Shown here: positions 16,751-25,998 of the stretch, piece by piece | Position numbering within the stretch: the stretch's first letter is position 1 | Layout: each line of letters opens with the position of its first letter | Source: HXMU1420-13 sp965249965 | GTDB lineage: Bacteria > Bacteroidota > Rhodothermia > Balneolales > Balneolaceae | Direction of reading: 5' to 3' | DNA: 64,000 bases | NCBI GenBank assembly: GCA_965249965.1 | Contig: OZ252262.1 | Span: forward strand, 3,224,001 to 3,288,000 | Position numbers and translations under genes: made by a program | The notes under the pieces: generated by a model | Database searches by the model: none | The model's input: the letters and a program-made list of their open reading frames with translations, nothing else | What the model was told of the DNA's origin: nothing

Positions 16751-18043
16751 ATGAAATTTGGCCCCATTTCATTTTTACTGATCACTCTCTTTTTAATAGT
16801 TAGTTGCAGGGCAACGGATAGCGGTGCAGAACTTGATCCACAAACTCTTCAGAACAATGAGTTGATTTACGACCTCCTGAAAACCTGGTATTTATGGAAT
16901 GATGAAATCGATACAAATTTAAATCCATCCGACTTTAGTTCTCCTCAGGAATTATTAGACAATCAACGAAATTCACAATTTGATCGCTGGAGTTATGCTT
17001 CAGATGCCGCACAATTTAAACCTTACTACGATGAAGGCACTTATTTAGGTTATGGGTTCTCGTATGAATGGGATTCTGAAAATAATATCCGGTTTAGGTA
17101 TACTTATAACAATTCACCTTTTGGAAAAGCTGGTATTCAACGCGGTTGGAGATTAATTGAAATTGATGGCGTAGATGTACAAACTATATCTGATTGGACC
17201 GATGTTTTCGGTGAAGAACAAATTGGTTTTTCTCAATCATTTTTAGTTGAAGACTTAAATGGAAATCAAACCGAGTATATAATTCAGAAAGAAATTGTTA
17301 CTATAAACCCGGTACTATATTCCGATACATTGAGTGTAGGTAGTGCGAAAATTGGTTATCTGGTTTTCAATAACTTTATCGGGCCTGCTTACGATGAGCT
17401 TAATGAAGCATTTGCTCTATTTCAAGACGCAAGCATTGATAAATTAATCTTAGATGTACGATATAATTCAGGTGGGTTACTAAATGTCGCTGAATATCTT
17501 GCCAATTACATTATACATGAAGATGTAAATGGGAAAGTGCTTTATAAATCAATTCACAATGCTAATCGACATTCGAATAATAATACTAAAACACTTAATA
17601 AGATTGGAAATTTAAATATTGATGCATTGATTGTTTTATCTACAGATAAAACAGCATCAGCCAGTGAATTAATTCTAAATGGATTGCAACCTTTGATGGA
17701 GGTCACTCATATTGGCCAAGGCAACACCTATGGTAAACCCGTTGGCAGTTATGGGTGGTTTAATTTAGATGAAACGGAAGTTTATAGAATAATTAGCTTT
17801 AGATTTTTGAATAGTGAAGATCAAGGTGATTTCTTCGATGGAATTGAACCGGACTTCACAGCTTGTGACGATTTATCAAAACCATTTGGTGATAAATCTG
17901 AAGGGCTGTTTGCTGCTGCCATAGAATACATTTCAACCGGTCAAACATTGGGGTGTGATTTACTGCCAAAATCGCATTTTCGCGGACCTGAGTTACCACA
18001 AGAAGAACCCGGGCCATCACTTATCATAAATTCCTGGAATTAA
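16751..18043 (+). CDS. S41-family peptidase lipoprotein with PDZ domain
   Basis: The lipobox ends at Cys19 (FLIVSC), so the protein should be membrane-anchored. An N-terminal helical bundle with LLKTWYLWNDEI (about 41-53) is followed by a PDZ-like domain (about 95-180) and an S41 protease domain with LILDVRYNSGG (232-242), the TASASE segment (301-306) that holds the catalytic serine, and a lysine at about 329. These are the features of tail-specific proteases found widely as lipoproteins in Bacteroidota, where they process envelope proteins. It stands alone, and its stop shares a TTAA with the convergent tatD-like stop. Confidence 0.88.
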   Translation: MKFGPISFLLITLFLIVSCRATDSGAELDPQTLQNNELIYDLLKTWYLWNDEIDTNLNPSDFSSPQELLDNQRNSQFDRWSYASDAAQFKPYYDEGTYLGYGFSYEWDSENNIRFRYTYNNSPFGKAGIQRGWRLIEIDGVDVQTISDWTDVFGEEQIGFSQSFLVEDLNGNQTEYIIQKEIVTINPVLYSDTLSVGSAKIGYLVFNNFIGPAYDELNEAFALFQDASIDKLILDVRYNSGGLLNVAEYLANYIIHEDVNGKVLYKSIHNANRHSNNNTKTLNKIGNLNIDALIVLSTDKTASASELILNGLQPLMEVTHIGQGNTYGKPVGSYGWFNLDETEVYRIISFRFLNSEDQGDFFDGIEPDFTACDDLSKPFGDKSEGLFAAAIEYISTGQTLGCDLLPKSHFRGPELPQEEPGPSLIINSWN

Positions 18044-18798
18044 ATCTTAAATAGATTTTTTGCCGTTTGCGTGGTTATTGCATCGATTTCTTCAACGCTA
18101 AGTTCAAAAATATCAGCAAGTCTTCGAGCAGTATAGTCCATAAACGCAGGTTCGTTTCTTTTACCACGTTTTGGGGTTGGTGCTAGATAAGGAGCATCTG
18201 TTTCAAGCACAATTTTATGTAATGGAAGTTCTTTTACGGTTTTATCAACTCCCCCGTTTTTGAATGTAACTACTCCTCCAATTCCCAAATGAAGTCCCAA
18301 ATCAATGGCTCTTTTCCCTTCATCTACCGATCCATTAAAACAATGCCAGATTCCAGACAGATTTCCATCCTGTTCAGTTTCGATAATTGCTAATAAATCT
18401 TCGGTACTTTCTCGGTTGTGAAGAATAATCGGTTTATGAAACCCCTTCGAAATCTTACAATGAAGATGCAGACTTTCCTTTTGTTGATCTAGAAAATCTG
18501 TACTCCAATAATAATCTAAGCCCGTTTCTCCTACCCCATAGATTTCTTCTTTCGCACACCATTCATGCAATTCCTGCTCGAAATTTGAAGGCAACTCTTT
18601 AACATCAGCGGGATGCAACCCAGCCATTTTATAAAAGTGAATCTTTGGGTGACTCAGTTTTTTCATCTGTTCGAGTGATGAAAAATCAATCGCAGGCATA
18701 AAAATATCTGTTATTCCTACTTCAGCCGCACTATCCAAAACCACGTCTAAATCTTCAGCAAACTGTGGTAAATAAATGTGTGAGTGGGTATCAATCAT
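18040..18798 (-). CDS. TatD-family metal-dependent hydrolase (DNase)
   Basis: TatD proteins are TIM-barrel metal hydrolases with 3'-5' exonuclease activity. The 252-residue product begins with the metal-binding MIDTHSHIYLPQF, has VGETGLDYYW near residues 86-95, the LHLHCKISKG segment, LHNRES with a histidine ligand, HCFNGS, and LETDAPYLAPTPKRGKRNEP towards the end. All family metal ligands appear present. Its start overlaps the end of the kinase-like gene by 8 bases, so the two are translationally linked. Confidence 0.9.
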   Translation of the reverse strand: MIDTHSHIYLPQFAEDLDVVLDSAAEVGITDIFMPAIDFSSLEQMKKLSHPKIHFYKMAGLHPADVKELPSNFEQELHEWCAKEEIYGVGETGLDYYWSTDFLDQQKESLHLHCKISKGFHKPIILHNRESTEDLLAIIETEQDGNLSGIWHCFNGSVDEGKRAIDLGLHLGIGGVVTFKNGGVDKTVKELPLHKIVLETDAPYLAPTPKRGKRNEPAFMDYTARRLADIFELSVEEIDAITTQTAKNLFKI

Positions 18799-19657
18799 TG
18801 CCCGTATGATGTCTTATTAAGCCCTGAATTGGGTTTCGCAGAATGTCATCAATAATGAGACCTTTTTTACGAAAATACTCTCTATAATATTCTTCAAAAG
18901 ATGACACTGTGCCACCAACAAACCGTATGGATTGTAGCGCCAAAGCGTTTCTGAAGTGCGCTTTTAACTGGTGAAATAGTGGATCAATGGCCTCAAAAAC
19001 CAACCGCTTCAAATACTCTTTATGCAATGGATTTTCAAACTCAGAAGAAGTAATTATGTCTGCTAATACTTTCGATGCAATCATCTTGGATTTGGTTGGA
19101 TCCTGAAAAACTACAAATAATTGATCGATCGTTAAGCGTCTTCGGGATTCTATCAATCGCTTGATTTCCACCGGGGCTTCGTTAGAGTAAAAGTCTTTCA
19201 TAATAAGTGACCCAATATGCGAACCTGATCCAAAATCTCCCTCGGGATAGGCTTTTGAAGGCATATAATCAACGATGGCGCCTCCATCCATAAAACCAGC
19301 ACTCGAACCAGTTCCAGAAATAACAACAATTCCGGTACTCTGCCCAAATGCTGCAATTCCGGCCCCTTCAACATCAGTTTTAATCTTTATATTCGCATTT
19401 CTAAAGGCCTCGCTAAGAATTCGTTCAACCCTTTTTGCATTCTTAAAATCTTTACAGCCTGCTCCGTAAAAATGCAATTCATCAACGGCCGACATATTCA
19501 TCAGCATGCTAAGTTCGTCGAATATTACCGATTCAATTTCGGCATCTACTTTGATCGCGGGGTTTATCCCGGAAGTTCTGAATATTTGTTCCTGATCGCC
19601 TGATATTTCGGCCCATGTGGTTGAACTTGCACCACTATCTGCAACGAGAATGCTCAT
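18791..19657 (-). CDS. BadF/BadG-type ATPase, N-acetylglucosamine kinase-like
   Basis: The 288-residue protein belongs to the ASKHA (actin/hexokinase) fold. It starts MSILVADSGASSTTWAEI, the phosphate-1 loop of BadF/GlcNAc-kinase proteins. VVISGTGSSAGF near 111-122 fits the phosphate-2 loop, and a GDFGSGSHIGSLI segment near 140-152 and SIRFVGGTVSSF near 250 fit the other conserved loops. In Bacteroidota this subgroup is usually annotated as an N-acetylglucosamine kinase, useful in cell-wall recycling. The exact sugar is not proven. It overlaps the tatD-like gene and diverges from the tryptophan dioxygenase gene across 57 bases. Confidence 0.78.
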   Translation of the reverse strand: MSILVADSGASSTTWAEISGDQEQIFRTSGINPAIKVDAEIESVIFDELSMLMNMSAVDELHFYGAGCKDFKNAKRVERILSEAFRNANIKIKTDVEGAGIAAFGQSTGIVVISGTGSSAGFMDGGAIVDYMPSKAYPEGDFGSGSHIGSLIMKDFYSNEAPVEIKRLIESRRRLTIDQLFVVFQDPTKSKMIASKVLADIITSSEFENPLHKEYLKRLVFEAIDPLFHQLKAHFRNALALQSIRFVGGTVSSFEEYYREYFRKKGLIIDDILRNPIQGLIRHHTGND

Positions 19658-19714
19658 TCTTTTTCTTCGAAGATAACCAATATTCTAACTATCATTCACG
19701 AGTTGGAGGAATAA

Positions 19715-20494
19715 ATGGAAATAACATATACAAGCTATTTAAAAATCGATGAGCTTCTTGATTTACAGGAGCTGAAATCGGACCCAAATGAACATGACGA
19801 AATGCTTTTTATCATCATTCATCAAACGTATGAATTGTGGTTCAAGCAAATATTGCATGAGTTTAAACAATTACGAACTGAACTGGAACTTGGCCATACA
19901 TGGACATCCATAAAAAGATTGCGTCGGGTGCTCACCATAATGAAAACCTTGGTTTCCCAAGTCGATATTCTGGAAACAATGACACCCCTGGAATTTAATA
20001 GTTTCAGAGCATTTCTTGGGCAATCCACAGGATTTCAATCCGTACAATTTCGGGAATTAGAAATTACATGTGGTCTTCGCCTACCTACCATGTTAAGCAT
20101 TCACGATGGAGATGCTAACACACAGAATTTGCTTAAACAAAAAATGCAGGAATCTACTTTATGGGAAAGTTTTGGAATGTATCTAACCAAAAAAGGATTC
20201 CCTATTCAACCAAAAAGGGAAAATGAAATAGGTTTGATATTCAATCCTTCTCCCGAAATTCAAAAACAATTAGTTAAAGTCATGAAAACAGACCCTGAGG
20301 CAGCTCTTTTGTGTGAGCTATTTGTTGATTTTGATGAAGGATTACAAGAATGGAGATACCGCCATGTTAAAATGGTAGAACGCACCATAGGTAGAAAAAA
20401 AGGAACCGGTGGATCAGATGGCGTTGCCTATCTCCAAAAAACTGTAAGTCATGCAATTTTCCCTGATTTATGGGCAATACGAACAGATTTTTAA
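19715..20494 (+). CDS. kynA: Tryptophan 2,3-dioxygenase
   Basis: This haem enzyme opens the indole ring of tryptophan to N-formylkynurenine. The 259-residue sequence shows the family core: DEMLFIIIHQTYELWFKQILHE (about 28-50, including the distal histidine and substrate-binding residues), RAFLGQSTGFQSVQFRELE (about 93-111), the RHVKMVERTIG segment (the haem-ligand histidine region) and GTGGSDGVAYLQK. A strong GGAGG ribosome site precedes the ATG by 5 bases. The kynureninase-like gene follows after 9 bases, giving a tryptophan breakdown unit; kynurenine formamidase is not in the window. Confidence 0.95.
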   Translation: MEITYTSYLKIDELLDLQELKSDPNEHDEMLFIIIHQTYELWFKQILHEFKQLRTELELGHTWTSIKRLRRVLTIMKTLVSQVDILETMTPLEFNSFRAFLGQSTGFQSVQFRELEITCGLRLPTMLSIHDGDANTQNLLKQKMQESTLWESFGMYLTKKGFPIQPKRENEIGLIFNPSPEIQKQLVKVMKTDPEAALLCELFVDFDEGLQEWRYRHVKMVERTIGRKKGTGGSDGVAYLQKTVSHAIFPDLWAIRTDF

Positions 20495-20503
20495 CCATTT
20501 TTT

Positions 20504-21691
20504 ATGTCAGATATTGATCAATTAGCACAACAACTTCAGCCACATTATTCACGTTTTGATGTAGCCAATCGTTTATTATTTACCGGGCATTCTCATCAGG
20601 CTTGGCCAGATGTTGCCAGAGTAGGTCAACTTGAATACTTCGATATTTGTGCCCGGGATGTAGACAAGAAATGGGAAGTAAGTTTCGAGAAAACTGAAGT
20701 ACTTCGCGAATATTTACGTGATTATTATGATGATCCGGACGGTTTTTATTGCAGAGAAGAAAGTACCCATTTTTTGATGGTGAGCTTACTTAGCAGTTTC
20801 GATTTAAAAAATAAACCGAAAATTATTACCACCGATTCTGAGTTTCACTCAATGTTCAGGCAACTGAAACGTCTGGAAGAAGAAGGCTTAGAAATCGTTC
20901 GAATTCCTACAGATCCGGACGAATCATTTGCAACCCGAATTATAGAAGAGATCGATATTCGTACATCTGCAATTATGTTATCTCGCGTATATTTCGAGAG
21001 CTCACTCATTAATACCCATTTATCTGAAATAGCAGCTGCAGCGCGCGTTCAGGGAATACCTGTTATTATCGACGATTATCACGGTACTAATGTTGTTCCG
21101 CTTTCTATTCGAGAAGAAGGGCTGGAAGATTGTTTTATTTTTATCGGTGGATACAAATATTTGCAATGGGGAGAAGCAAACTGTTTTCTACGATTTCCTA
21201 AAGATTGCGATCTTAGACCAGTGATTACAGGATGGTTTGCATCCTTTAGCACACTGGAACACCCGCGAAACAACGATCCGGTAGCCTATGATCACTCTGA
21301 TCAGCGTTTTGCTAGTGCAACTTATGATCCATCCTCACAATTCAGAGCCGCTAAAGTTGTGGAGTTTTTCAGCGAACAAGGTTTAACTCCAACAGTATTG
21401 CGAAATCAATATGAAGCACAAGTTGGACTTCTGAGATCGTTATTCCTTGAACTTGATTTCGATCAAAGCAAAATCAAACTAACTCACAACGAGCCACTTT
21501 CGCGAAATGGTGGTTTTTTATCGCTTAGCTCACCCAAAGCAAGGGAATTACGTGCGGATTTATTGTCTCGCAACGTTTTTACCGATGCCAGAAATCATAT
21601 TCTCCGATTAGGGCCAGCTCCTTATACAACAAAAGCTCAAATTGTGGATGTAATTGCTGAATTAAAAAAATCAGTTGAATCTATTTTGTAA
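20504..21691 (+). CDS. kynU: Kynureninase-like PLP enzyme
   Basis: Kynureninase cleaves kynurenine or 3-hydroxykynurenine to anthranilate or 3-hydroxyanthranilate plus alanine. The 395-residue product is an aminotransferase class V fold: TGHSHQAWP near the N-terminus, a VIIDDYHGTN segment with the PLP-binding aspartate, and FIGGYKYLQWGEANCFLRF with the probable Schiff-base lysine. The YKYL core is shared with kynureninases, but the flanking residues are more divergent than in the classical enzyme. The tight link to tryptophan dioxygenase is the strongest support. A different class V lyase remains possible. Confidence 0.72.
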   Translation: MSDIDQLAQQLQPHYSRFDVANRLLFTGHSHQAWPDVARVGQLEYFDICARDVDKKWEVSFEKTEVLREYLRDYYDDPDGFYCREESTHFLMVSLLSSFDLKNKPKIITTDSEFHSMFRQLKRLEEEGLEIVRIPTDPDESFATRIIEEIDIRTSAIMLSRVYFESSLINTHLSEIAAAARVQGIPVIIDDYHGTNVVPLSIREEGLEDCFIFIGGYKYLQWGEANCFLRFPKDCDLRPVITGWFASFSTLEHPRNNDPVAYDHSDQRFASATYDPSSQFRAAKVVEFFSEQGLTPTVLRNQYEAQVGLLRSLFLELDFDQSKIKLTHNEPLSRNGGFLSLSSPKARELRADLLSRNVFTDARNHILRLGPAPYTTKAQIVDVIAELKKSVESIL

Positions 21692-21762
21692 GGACTTACT
21701 CTAAACACGGTCTTACAAAAAGACAGGGTAAAGAAAATTAACTTGTAATTTAACATATATTG

Positions 21763-21803
21763 CACATATATTCTTTGCGTAATATATGTGACACATATTG
21801 ACA
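21763..21803 (+). promoter_or_regulatory. Palindromic operator candidate and -35-like box upstream of recA
   Basis: A perfect palindrome ATATGTG-A-CACATAT lies at 21784-21798, and its last T begins a TTGACA (21798-21803). A second, longer inverted repeat pairs CACATATATT (21763-21772) with AATATATGTG (21781-21790) around 8 bases. The site sits 45 bases upstream of the recA ATG. The position fits repression by an SOS regulator such as LexA, though the motif is not one I can assign to a known box. No clear -10 box follows; TAATTTC at 21815-21821 is a weak candidate. Confidence 0.5.
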
Positions 21804-21843
21804 CCCCCCCGTTGTAATTTCTAGAAAAATTAAATTGAACATC

Positions 21844-22881
21844 ATGGCTAACGAAAATAAACTAAAAGCTCTAGACATCGCCGTTGGGCAAATCGAAAAA
21901 CAACATGGTAAAGGTACCATCATGAAATTGGGGGATGATGCATTACAAGATGTAGACGTCATTTCAACAGGGTCAATCATGGTCGATTATGCGTTAGGAG
22001 TTCAGGGCGTACCTAGAGGTAGAATCACAGAAATTTATGGTCCTGAAGCGAGTGGTAAAACTACACTTGCACTTCAGATAATTGCTCAGGCACAGAAAAA
22101 TGGTGGTTATGCTGCTTTTATTGATGCGGAGCATGCTTTTGATCCACGTTATGCAAAAGCTTTAGGTATTAATACTGAAGAATTACTTGTTTCTCAGCCA
22201 GATAGTGGAGAACAAGCTTTAGAAATTACAGAAACACTTATCAGATCTGGAGCCCTTGATGTAATTGTTGTGGATTCCGTTGCTGCACTTGTTCCACGAG
22301 CAGAACTTGAAGGTGAAATGGGCGACTCTCATATGGGACTTCAGGCGCGTTTAATGTCACAGGCACTTCGAAAAATTACCGGCGTTGTAAATAAAACTTC
22401 AACCTCCTGTATTTTCATAAACCAGGTTCGTGAAAAAATTGGTGTAATGTTTGGGAACCCGGAAACAACTACAGGTGGGCGTGCGCTAAAGTTCTATTCT
22501 TCAGTTCGCTTAGATATCAGAAGAATAGGTGCTATCAAAAAAGCAGACCAAGTGATTGGAAATCGAACTAAAGTTAAAGTGGCTAAGAACAAAGTTGCCC
22601 CACCTTTCAAAGTTGTTGAATTCAATATCATGTATGGCAAAGGCATTTCACGAGTAGCTGAAATTCTGGATCTAGCCGTTGAATATGATATTATTCAAAA
22701 GCGTGGAAGTTGGTTTAGATATGATGGCGAACCAATTGGTCAGGGTTCCGATTCAGCGATGCAATTTTTGGAAGAAGATCAAGCACTTTGCGATAGCATC
22801 GAGCAACAAGTTCGCAATAAACTAAATGGAATTGAAGAAGAGAAGCCGGCTGAAGAAAAATCCATACCTGTTGAGGCTTAA
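21844..22881 (+). CDS. recA: Recombinase RecA
   Basis: RecA forms filaments on single-stranded DNA, carries out strand exchange and triggers LexA self-cleavage. The 345-residue product has Walker A GPEASGKT at 66-73, the VVDSVAALVPRAELEGEMGD segment with Walker B and the L1 region, the L2 region around NQVREKIGVMFGNPETTTGG, and the acidic C-terminal tail. I chose the ATG at 21844 (MANENKLKAL), since the TTG at 21835 adds only three residues. Palindromes upstream suggest damage regulation. A hairpin after the gene separates it from the convergent kinase. Confidence 0.98.
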   Translation: MANENKLKALDIAVGQIEKQHGKGTIMKLGDDALQDVDVISTGSIMVDYALGVQGVPRGRITEIYGPEASGKTTLALQIIAQAQKNGGYAAFIDAEHAFDPRYAKALGINTEELLVSQPDSGEQALEITETLIRSGALDVIVVDSVAALVPRAELEGEMGDSHMGLQARLMSQALRKITGVVNKTSTSCIFINQVREKIGVMFGNPETTTGGRALKFYSSVRLDIRRIGAIKKADQVIGNRTKVKVAKNKVAPPFKVVEFNIMYGKGISRVAEILDLAVEYDIIQKRGSWFRYDGEPIGQGSDSAMQFLEEDQALCDSIEQQVRNKLNGIEEEKPAEEKSIPVEA

Positions 22882-22891
22882 GAGACAAATA

Positions 22892-22911
22892 AAGGCATCA
22901 AGAGATGCCTT
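22892..22911. terminator. Bidirectional hairpin terminator between recA and the kinase gene
   Basis: AAGGCATC (22892-22899) pairs with GATGCCTT (22904-22911) around a 4-base loop. The plus side continues into TATATTTTC and the minus side into TATTTG, so it may end both convergent transcripts. It overlaps the kinase stop codon. Confidence 0.65.
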
Positions 22912-24808
22912 ATATTTTCTGATACATTTGCTTTAGTATTTTATTGTATAAAACCGAAGGTTCAAAAGGTTTTGTAACAACGTCATTCATGCCGGCTTTT
23001 AAGCACTTTTGAGCATCATCTTGAAATGCGTTAGCTGTGAAAGCAATAATGGGAGTATCAACGAGTAATTGATTTCTGATTATTTCAGTTGCTTCCAGCC
23101 CATCCATAATTGGCATTTGCATGTCCATTAGAATCATGTCGTATGCATTTTCTTTCACCAAATCTATAGCATCTGCACCGTGTTCTGCCCAATTGTATTT
23201 GATCCCCCATTTATTGAGTAATGAAAATGCCAATAAGCGATTAATTCTGTTATCCTCTACCAGCAAGAGTTTCAATCCCTGAAGTTCTAAGAGATCAGAA
23301 TCCATTTTTTCTTCGACTTTTATGTCAATTTTATCTGCGATTTTAAGCGGAATTCTGACTTTAAACTCTGTACCTACATTCGGTGTGCTTTGTACATCCA
23401 CTTCTCCATTCATCAATAGTACAAGATGCCGCGTAATGGCTAATCCAAGACCTGTGCCACCATATTTTCTAGTAATACTAGTGTCTGCCTGCGAGAAAGT
23501 GTCGAAAATATGATCAAGTTTTTCTCGAGGAATTCCAATGCCGCTGTCTTTAATTCTGAATTCGATAATTGTACTTTTTTTATCGCTTTGCTTTAAGTGA
23601 ACAGACAATTCAACTCTACCATCGGTAGTAAATTTAATGGCATTATTTATGAGATTAGTAAGAATCTGATTTAATCGATAGGGATCCCCATAGAGTGCCT
23701 TAGGAATATGAGAATCAATTGTATAATGAAAATCGATTCCTTTCTGATCTGCTAACATTTTTTGGGCGTAGAACAAACTATCAATGAGATCACTTAAACT
23801 GAAACCAAGTTCTTCTAATTCTAACTTCCCTGATTCAATTTTTGATAAATCCAGTATATCATTAATCAGTACAATTAAATTTGATGACGAAGTAGTAATC
23901 GCATTCAGATATTTTGCTTGCTCACTATTGATATCAGTTTGTTTTAATAACTTCGACATACCAACGATCGCATTCATAGGAGTTCTGATTTCATGGCTCA
24001 TATTTGCTAAGAATGCTTCTTTTGCTTTAGATGATGCCTCGGCATCTATCTTTGCCTTTTTTAGGTCTTCGCGGATTTTTCGAACTTCAGTTATATCTCT
24101 TGCAATAGCTAATACACCATCGTATTCACCATCTTTAAATAATATCTGTACTTTTTGGCCTACCCAAATTTCTCTACCTCGGGTATTCCGCATTGGAAAT
24201 TCCATATAGGTAGATTCAGTATTATCCCTTACCTGTTTTATATAGTACGCTCCTATTCGCTTTTTATAGTCATCACGAACCACATCGATATAGCGCATGT
24301 TGTACACTTCATCTTCTGTAAATCCGGATATATGAAAACCCATAGGATTTACGTAGGTAAAATACCCTTCCTTATTCACTCTGTATATAATATCAGGAGC
24401 AGTTTCAACCAGTGTTTTGTAGGCTTGCCTGCTATATCTTAGTGCTGTTTCTGCCTCTTTCCTTCGCTCAATTTCAAGAGCAATAAATTCTGCAACTTTT
24501 ACAAGATTACTAGAATCCCATGTATCATCATCAATTTTGAGAGCCCCTAAACTACTTTTAAGTTTTGATATGGCAGTAGTTTGAAGAGATAGTTCTTTTC
24601 TTAGCCTTAAATTGGATTCTTGCAACTCCGCAGAGCTTAAATCCATAGCCCGTTCTAATAATTCTCTATCACTATCATAATGACCATATGATTGGCTAAT
24701 TGCCTCGAATAATGGGTATAGTTCTTCCGGAATGGCATCTTCAGAGCCTACATATTTTCTTATCTGACGTTGTAATAGCTTATTATTTAGGTTCGAAAAA
24801 TCTGCCAA
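22910..24808 (-). CDS. Hybrid sensor histidine kinase (PAS-HisKA-HATPase-REC)
   Basis: The 632-residue protein has no clear membrane helix, so it is probably cytoplasmic. Domains in order are an N-terminal helical region (1-120), a PAS domain (about 125-245), a HisKA dimerisation helix with the phosphoacceptor His272 in ANMSHEIRTPMNA, a HATPase domain with N-box NLINNAIKF (385-393) and G-boxes DSGIGIP (421-427) and GGTGLGLAI (450-458), and a C-terminal receiver with Glu518/Asp519 and phosphoacceptor Asp562 in LMDMQMP. No output domain is attached, so a further phosphotransfer partner is needed. It follows the FIST gene by 9 bases, so the FIST protein is the likely sensor partner. Confidence 0.93.
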   Translation of the reverse strand: MADFSNLNNKLLQRQIRKYVGSEDAIPEELYPLFEAISQSYGHYDSDRELLERAMDLSSAELQESNLRLRKELSLQTTAISKLKSSLGALKIDDDTWDSSNLVKVAEFIALEIERRKEAETALRYSRQAYKTLVETAPDIIYRVNKEGYFTYVNPMGFHISGFTEDEVYNMRYIDVVRDDYKKRIGAYYIKQVRDNTESTYMEFPMRNTRGREIWVGQKVQILFKDGEYDGVLAIARDITEVRKIREDLKKAKIDAEASSKAKEAFLANMSHEIRTPMNAIVGMSKLLKQTDINSEQAKYLNAITTSSSNLIVLINDILDLSKIESGKLELEELGFSLSDLIDSLFYAQKMLADQKGIDFHYTIDSHIPKALYGDPYRLNQILTNLINNAIKFTTDGRVELSVHLKQSDKKSTIIEFRIKDSGIGIPREKLDHIFDTFSQADTSITRKYGGTGLGLAITRHLVLLMNGEVDVQSTPNVGTEFKVRIPLKIADKIDIKVEEKMDSDLLELQGLKLLLVEDNRINRLLAFSLLNKWGIKYNWAEHGADAIDLVKENAYDMILMDMQMPIMDGLEATEIIRNQLLVDTPIIAFTANAFQDDAQKCLKAGMNDVVTKPFEPSVLYNKILKQMYQKI

Positions 24809-24817
24809 AAGAATTCT

Positions 24818-25966
24818 TTAATTTTCAGAATAGGTCGTAAGTGTCATCGTTTGATTATGTAGATCGCACGTTGCCCCAGTTGCAGTTGGTGCTAATTCTC
24901 CATAAGAATAAAATCCGCAGTAATGGGCTGTTTTACCAAATATTTCTTCTACAGCCTCAATTTCTTCTTCGATGCGTTGATCCAGTACTAATTTTCTGCC
25001 AACACAGCTAATAAGTAACACCAATTCAGGATTAACAGGTTCATTTTGGAAGTAAAATCCGTCACTTGCTGCTTGTGCGGCACCTTCAATTAGTCGATCA
25101 AAATTTGATTTCATGAACCGAACCGTTGATCCCTCAGGAATATCTCCAGCAAAGGTCATGCTTTGGTGTTCCTCATCGATCGACAAAATTGTTCTAACAA
25201 GAACTGGTGAGTTTTCACTTTCGCGCATACTTAATGGAAATAGTAATGCAGAGCCTGGAAGTTCTTCTGCCTTTGGTCCTAGATATTTTTTGTAAAGTGT
25301 CAACACATTCTGATCATCAACTTCATACAAAACATTTCCTTCAGATTTTGTAACAATTCTATGGGGACCAAATTCATCCCAACCACCGTGTGAACCAAAT
25401 CCAACTTTTATTGAGTCTCCGTAAAATCCTATTCCTACAATATTTCCGGCTTTTCGGTTATCGTTTAATCCAACAATAGTACTATTAAAATCAGGGCCAT
25501 CCCCTGCTAAACCACCGGTAACAGGTATAGATGGTGGCAATTCTTCATTTGTACCCTTTATTAGTTCTGATCCATTTACAAGTTGACCATCGGAAATAAT
25601 TAGCACATGCTTTAAATCTTCAGATTTTAGTTTTGCGGCAACTACTCTTCCGGCTTCACAACTTGAGCCATAATCACTGATATTTACCAATTGCGGCACA
25701 ACTTTTGTTTTTTCAAATTGAATAGCCGTTGAGACGATCGTATGATCTTGTACATTTATACCAGCAATCTCCCCTGCTGTACTACATGTAACAATATCTG
25801 CAGCTGGATAATTAGATTTTAAAGTTATTAGCTCATCCCCTTCTAGTAGTAAATTTTTAGCACCAAATACCAAAATGATCTGACACTCTTTTTCATTAAA
25901 GTCCTTCGATTCACTTTTAGTAACCCAACCCAAATCTTTTGTATATATTTCTTGCCGAATACGCAT
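24818..25966 (-). CDS. FIST sensory domain protein (FIST N and FIST C)
   Basis: The 382-residue product carries a FIST N-terminal domain (CSTAGEIAG near 60-68, VSTAIQFEKTKVVP, HVLIISDGQLVNGSELI, VTGGLAGDG) and a FIST C-terminal domain with EGAAQAASDGF and LVLLISCVGRKLVLDQR and the YGELAPTA motif near the end. FIST domains are thought to bind small ligands, possibly amino acids, and they commonly pair with histidine kinases. The kinase gene follows after 9 bases. The divergent recX start lies only about 32 bases from the FIST start. Confidence 0.9.
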   Translation of the reverse strand: MRIRQEIYTKDLGWVTKSESKDFNEKECQIILVFGAKNLLLEGDELITLKSNYPAADIVTCSTAGEIAGINVQDHTIVSTAIQFEKTKVVPQLVNISDYGSSCEAGRVVAAKLKSEDLKHVLIISDGQLVNGSELIKGTNEELPPSIPVTGGLAGDGPDFNSTIVGLNDNRKAGNIVGIGFYGDSIKVGFGSHGGWDEFGPHRIVTKSEGNVLYEVDDQNVLTLYKKYLGPKAEELPGSALLFPLSMRESENSPVLVRTILSIDEEHQSMTFAGDIPEGSTVRFMKSNFDRLIEGAAQAASDGFYFQNEPVNPELVLLISCVGRKLVLDQRIEEEIEAVEEIFGKTAHYCGFYSYGELAPTATGATCDLHNQTMTLTTYSEN

Positions 25967-25998
25967 ATAGAAAACCGTTATTTCCTGTTAACTACCAA

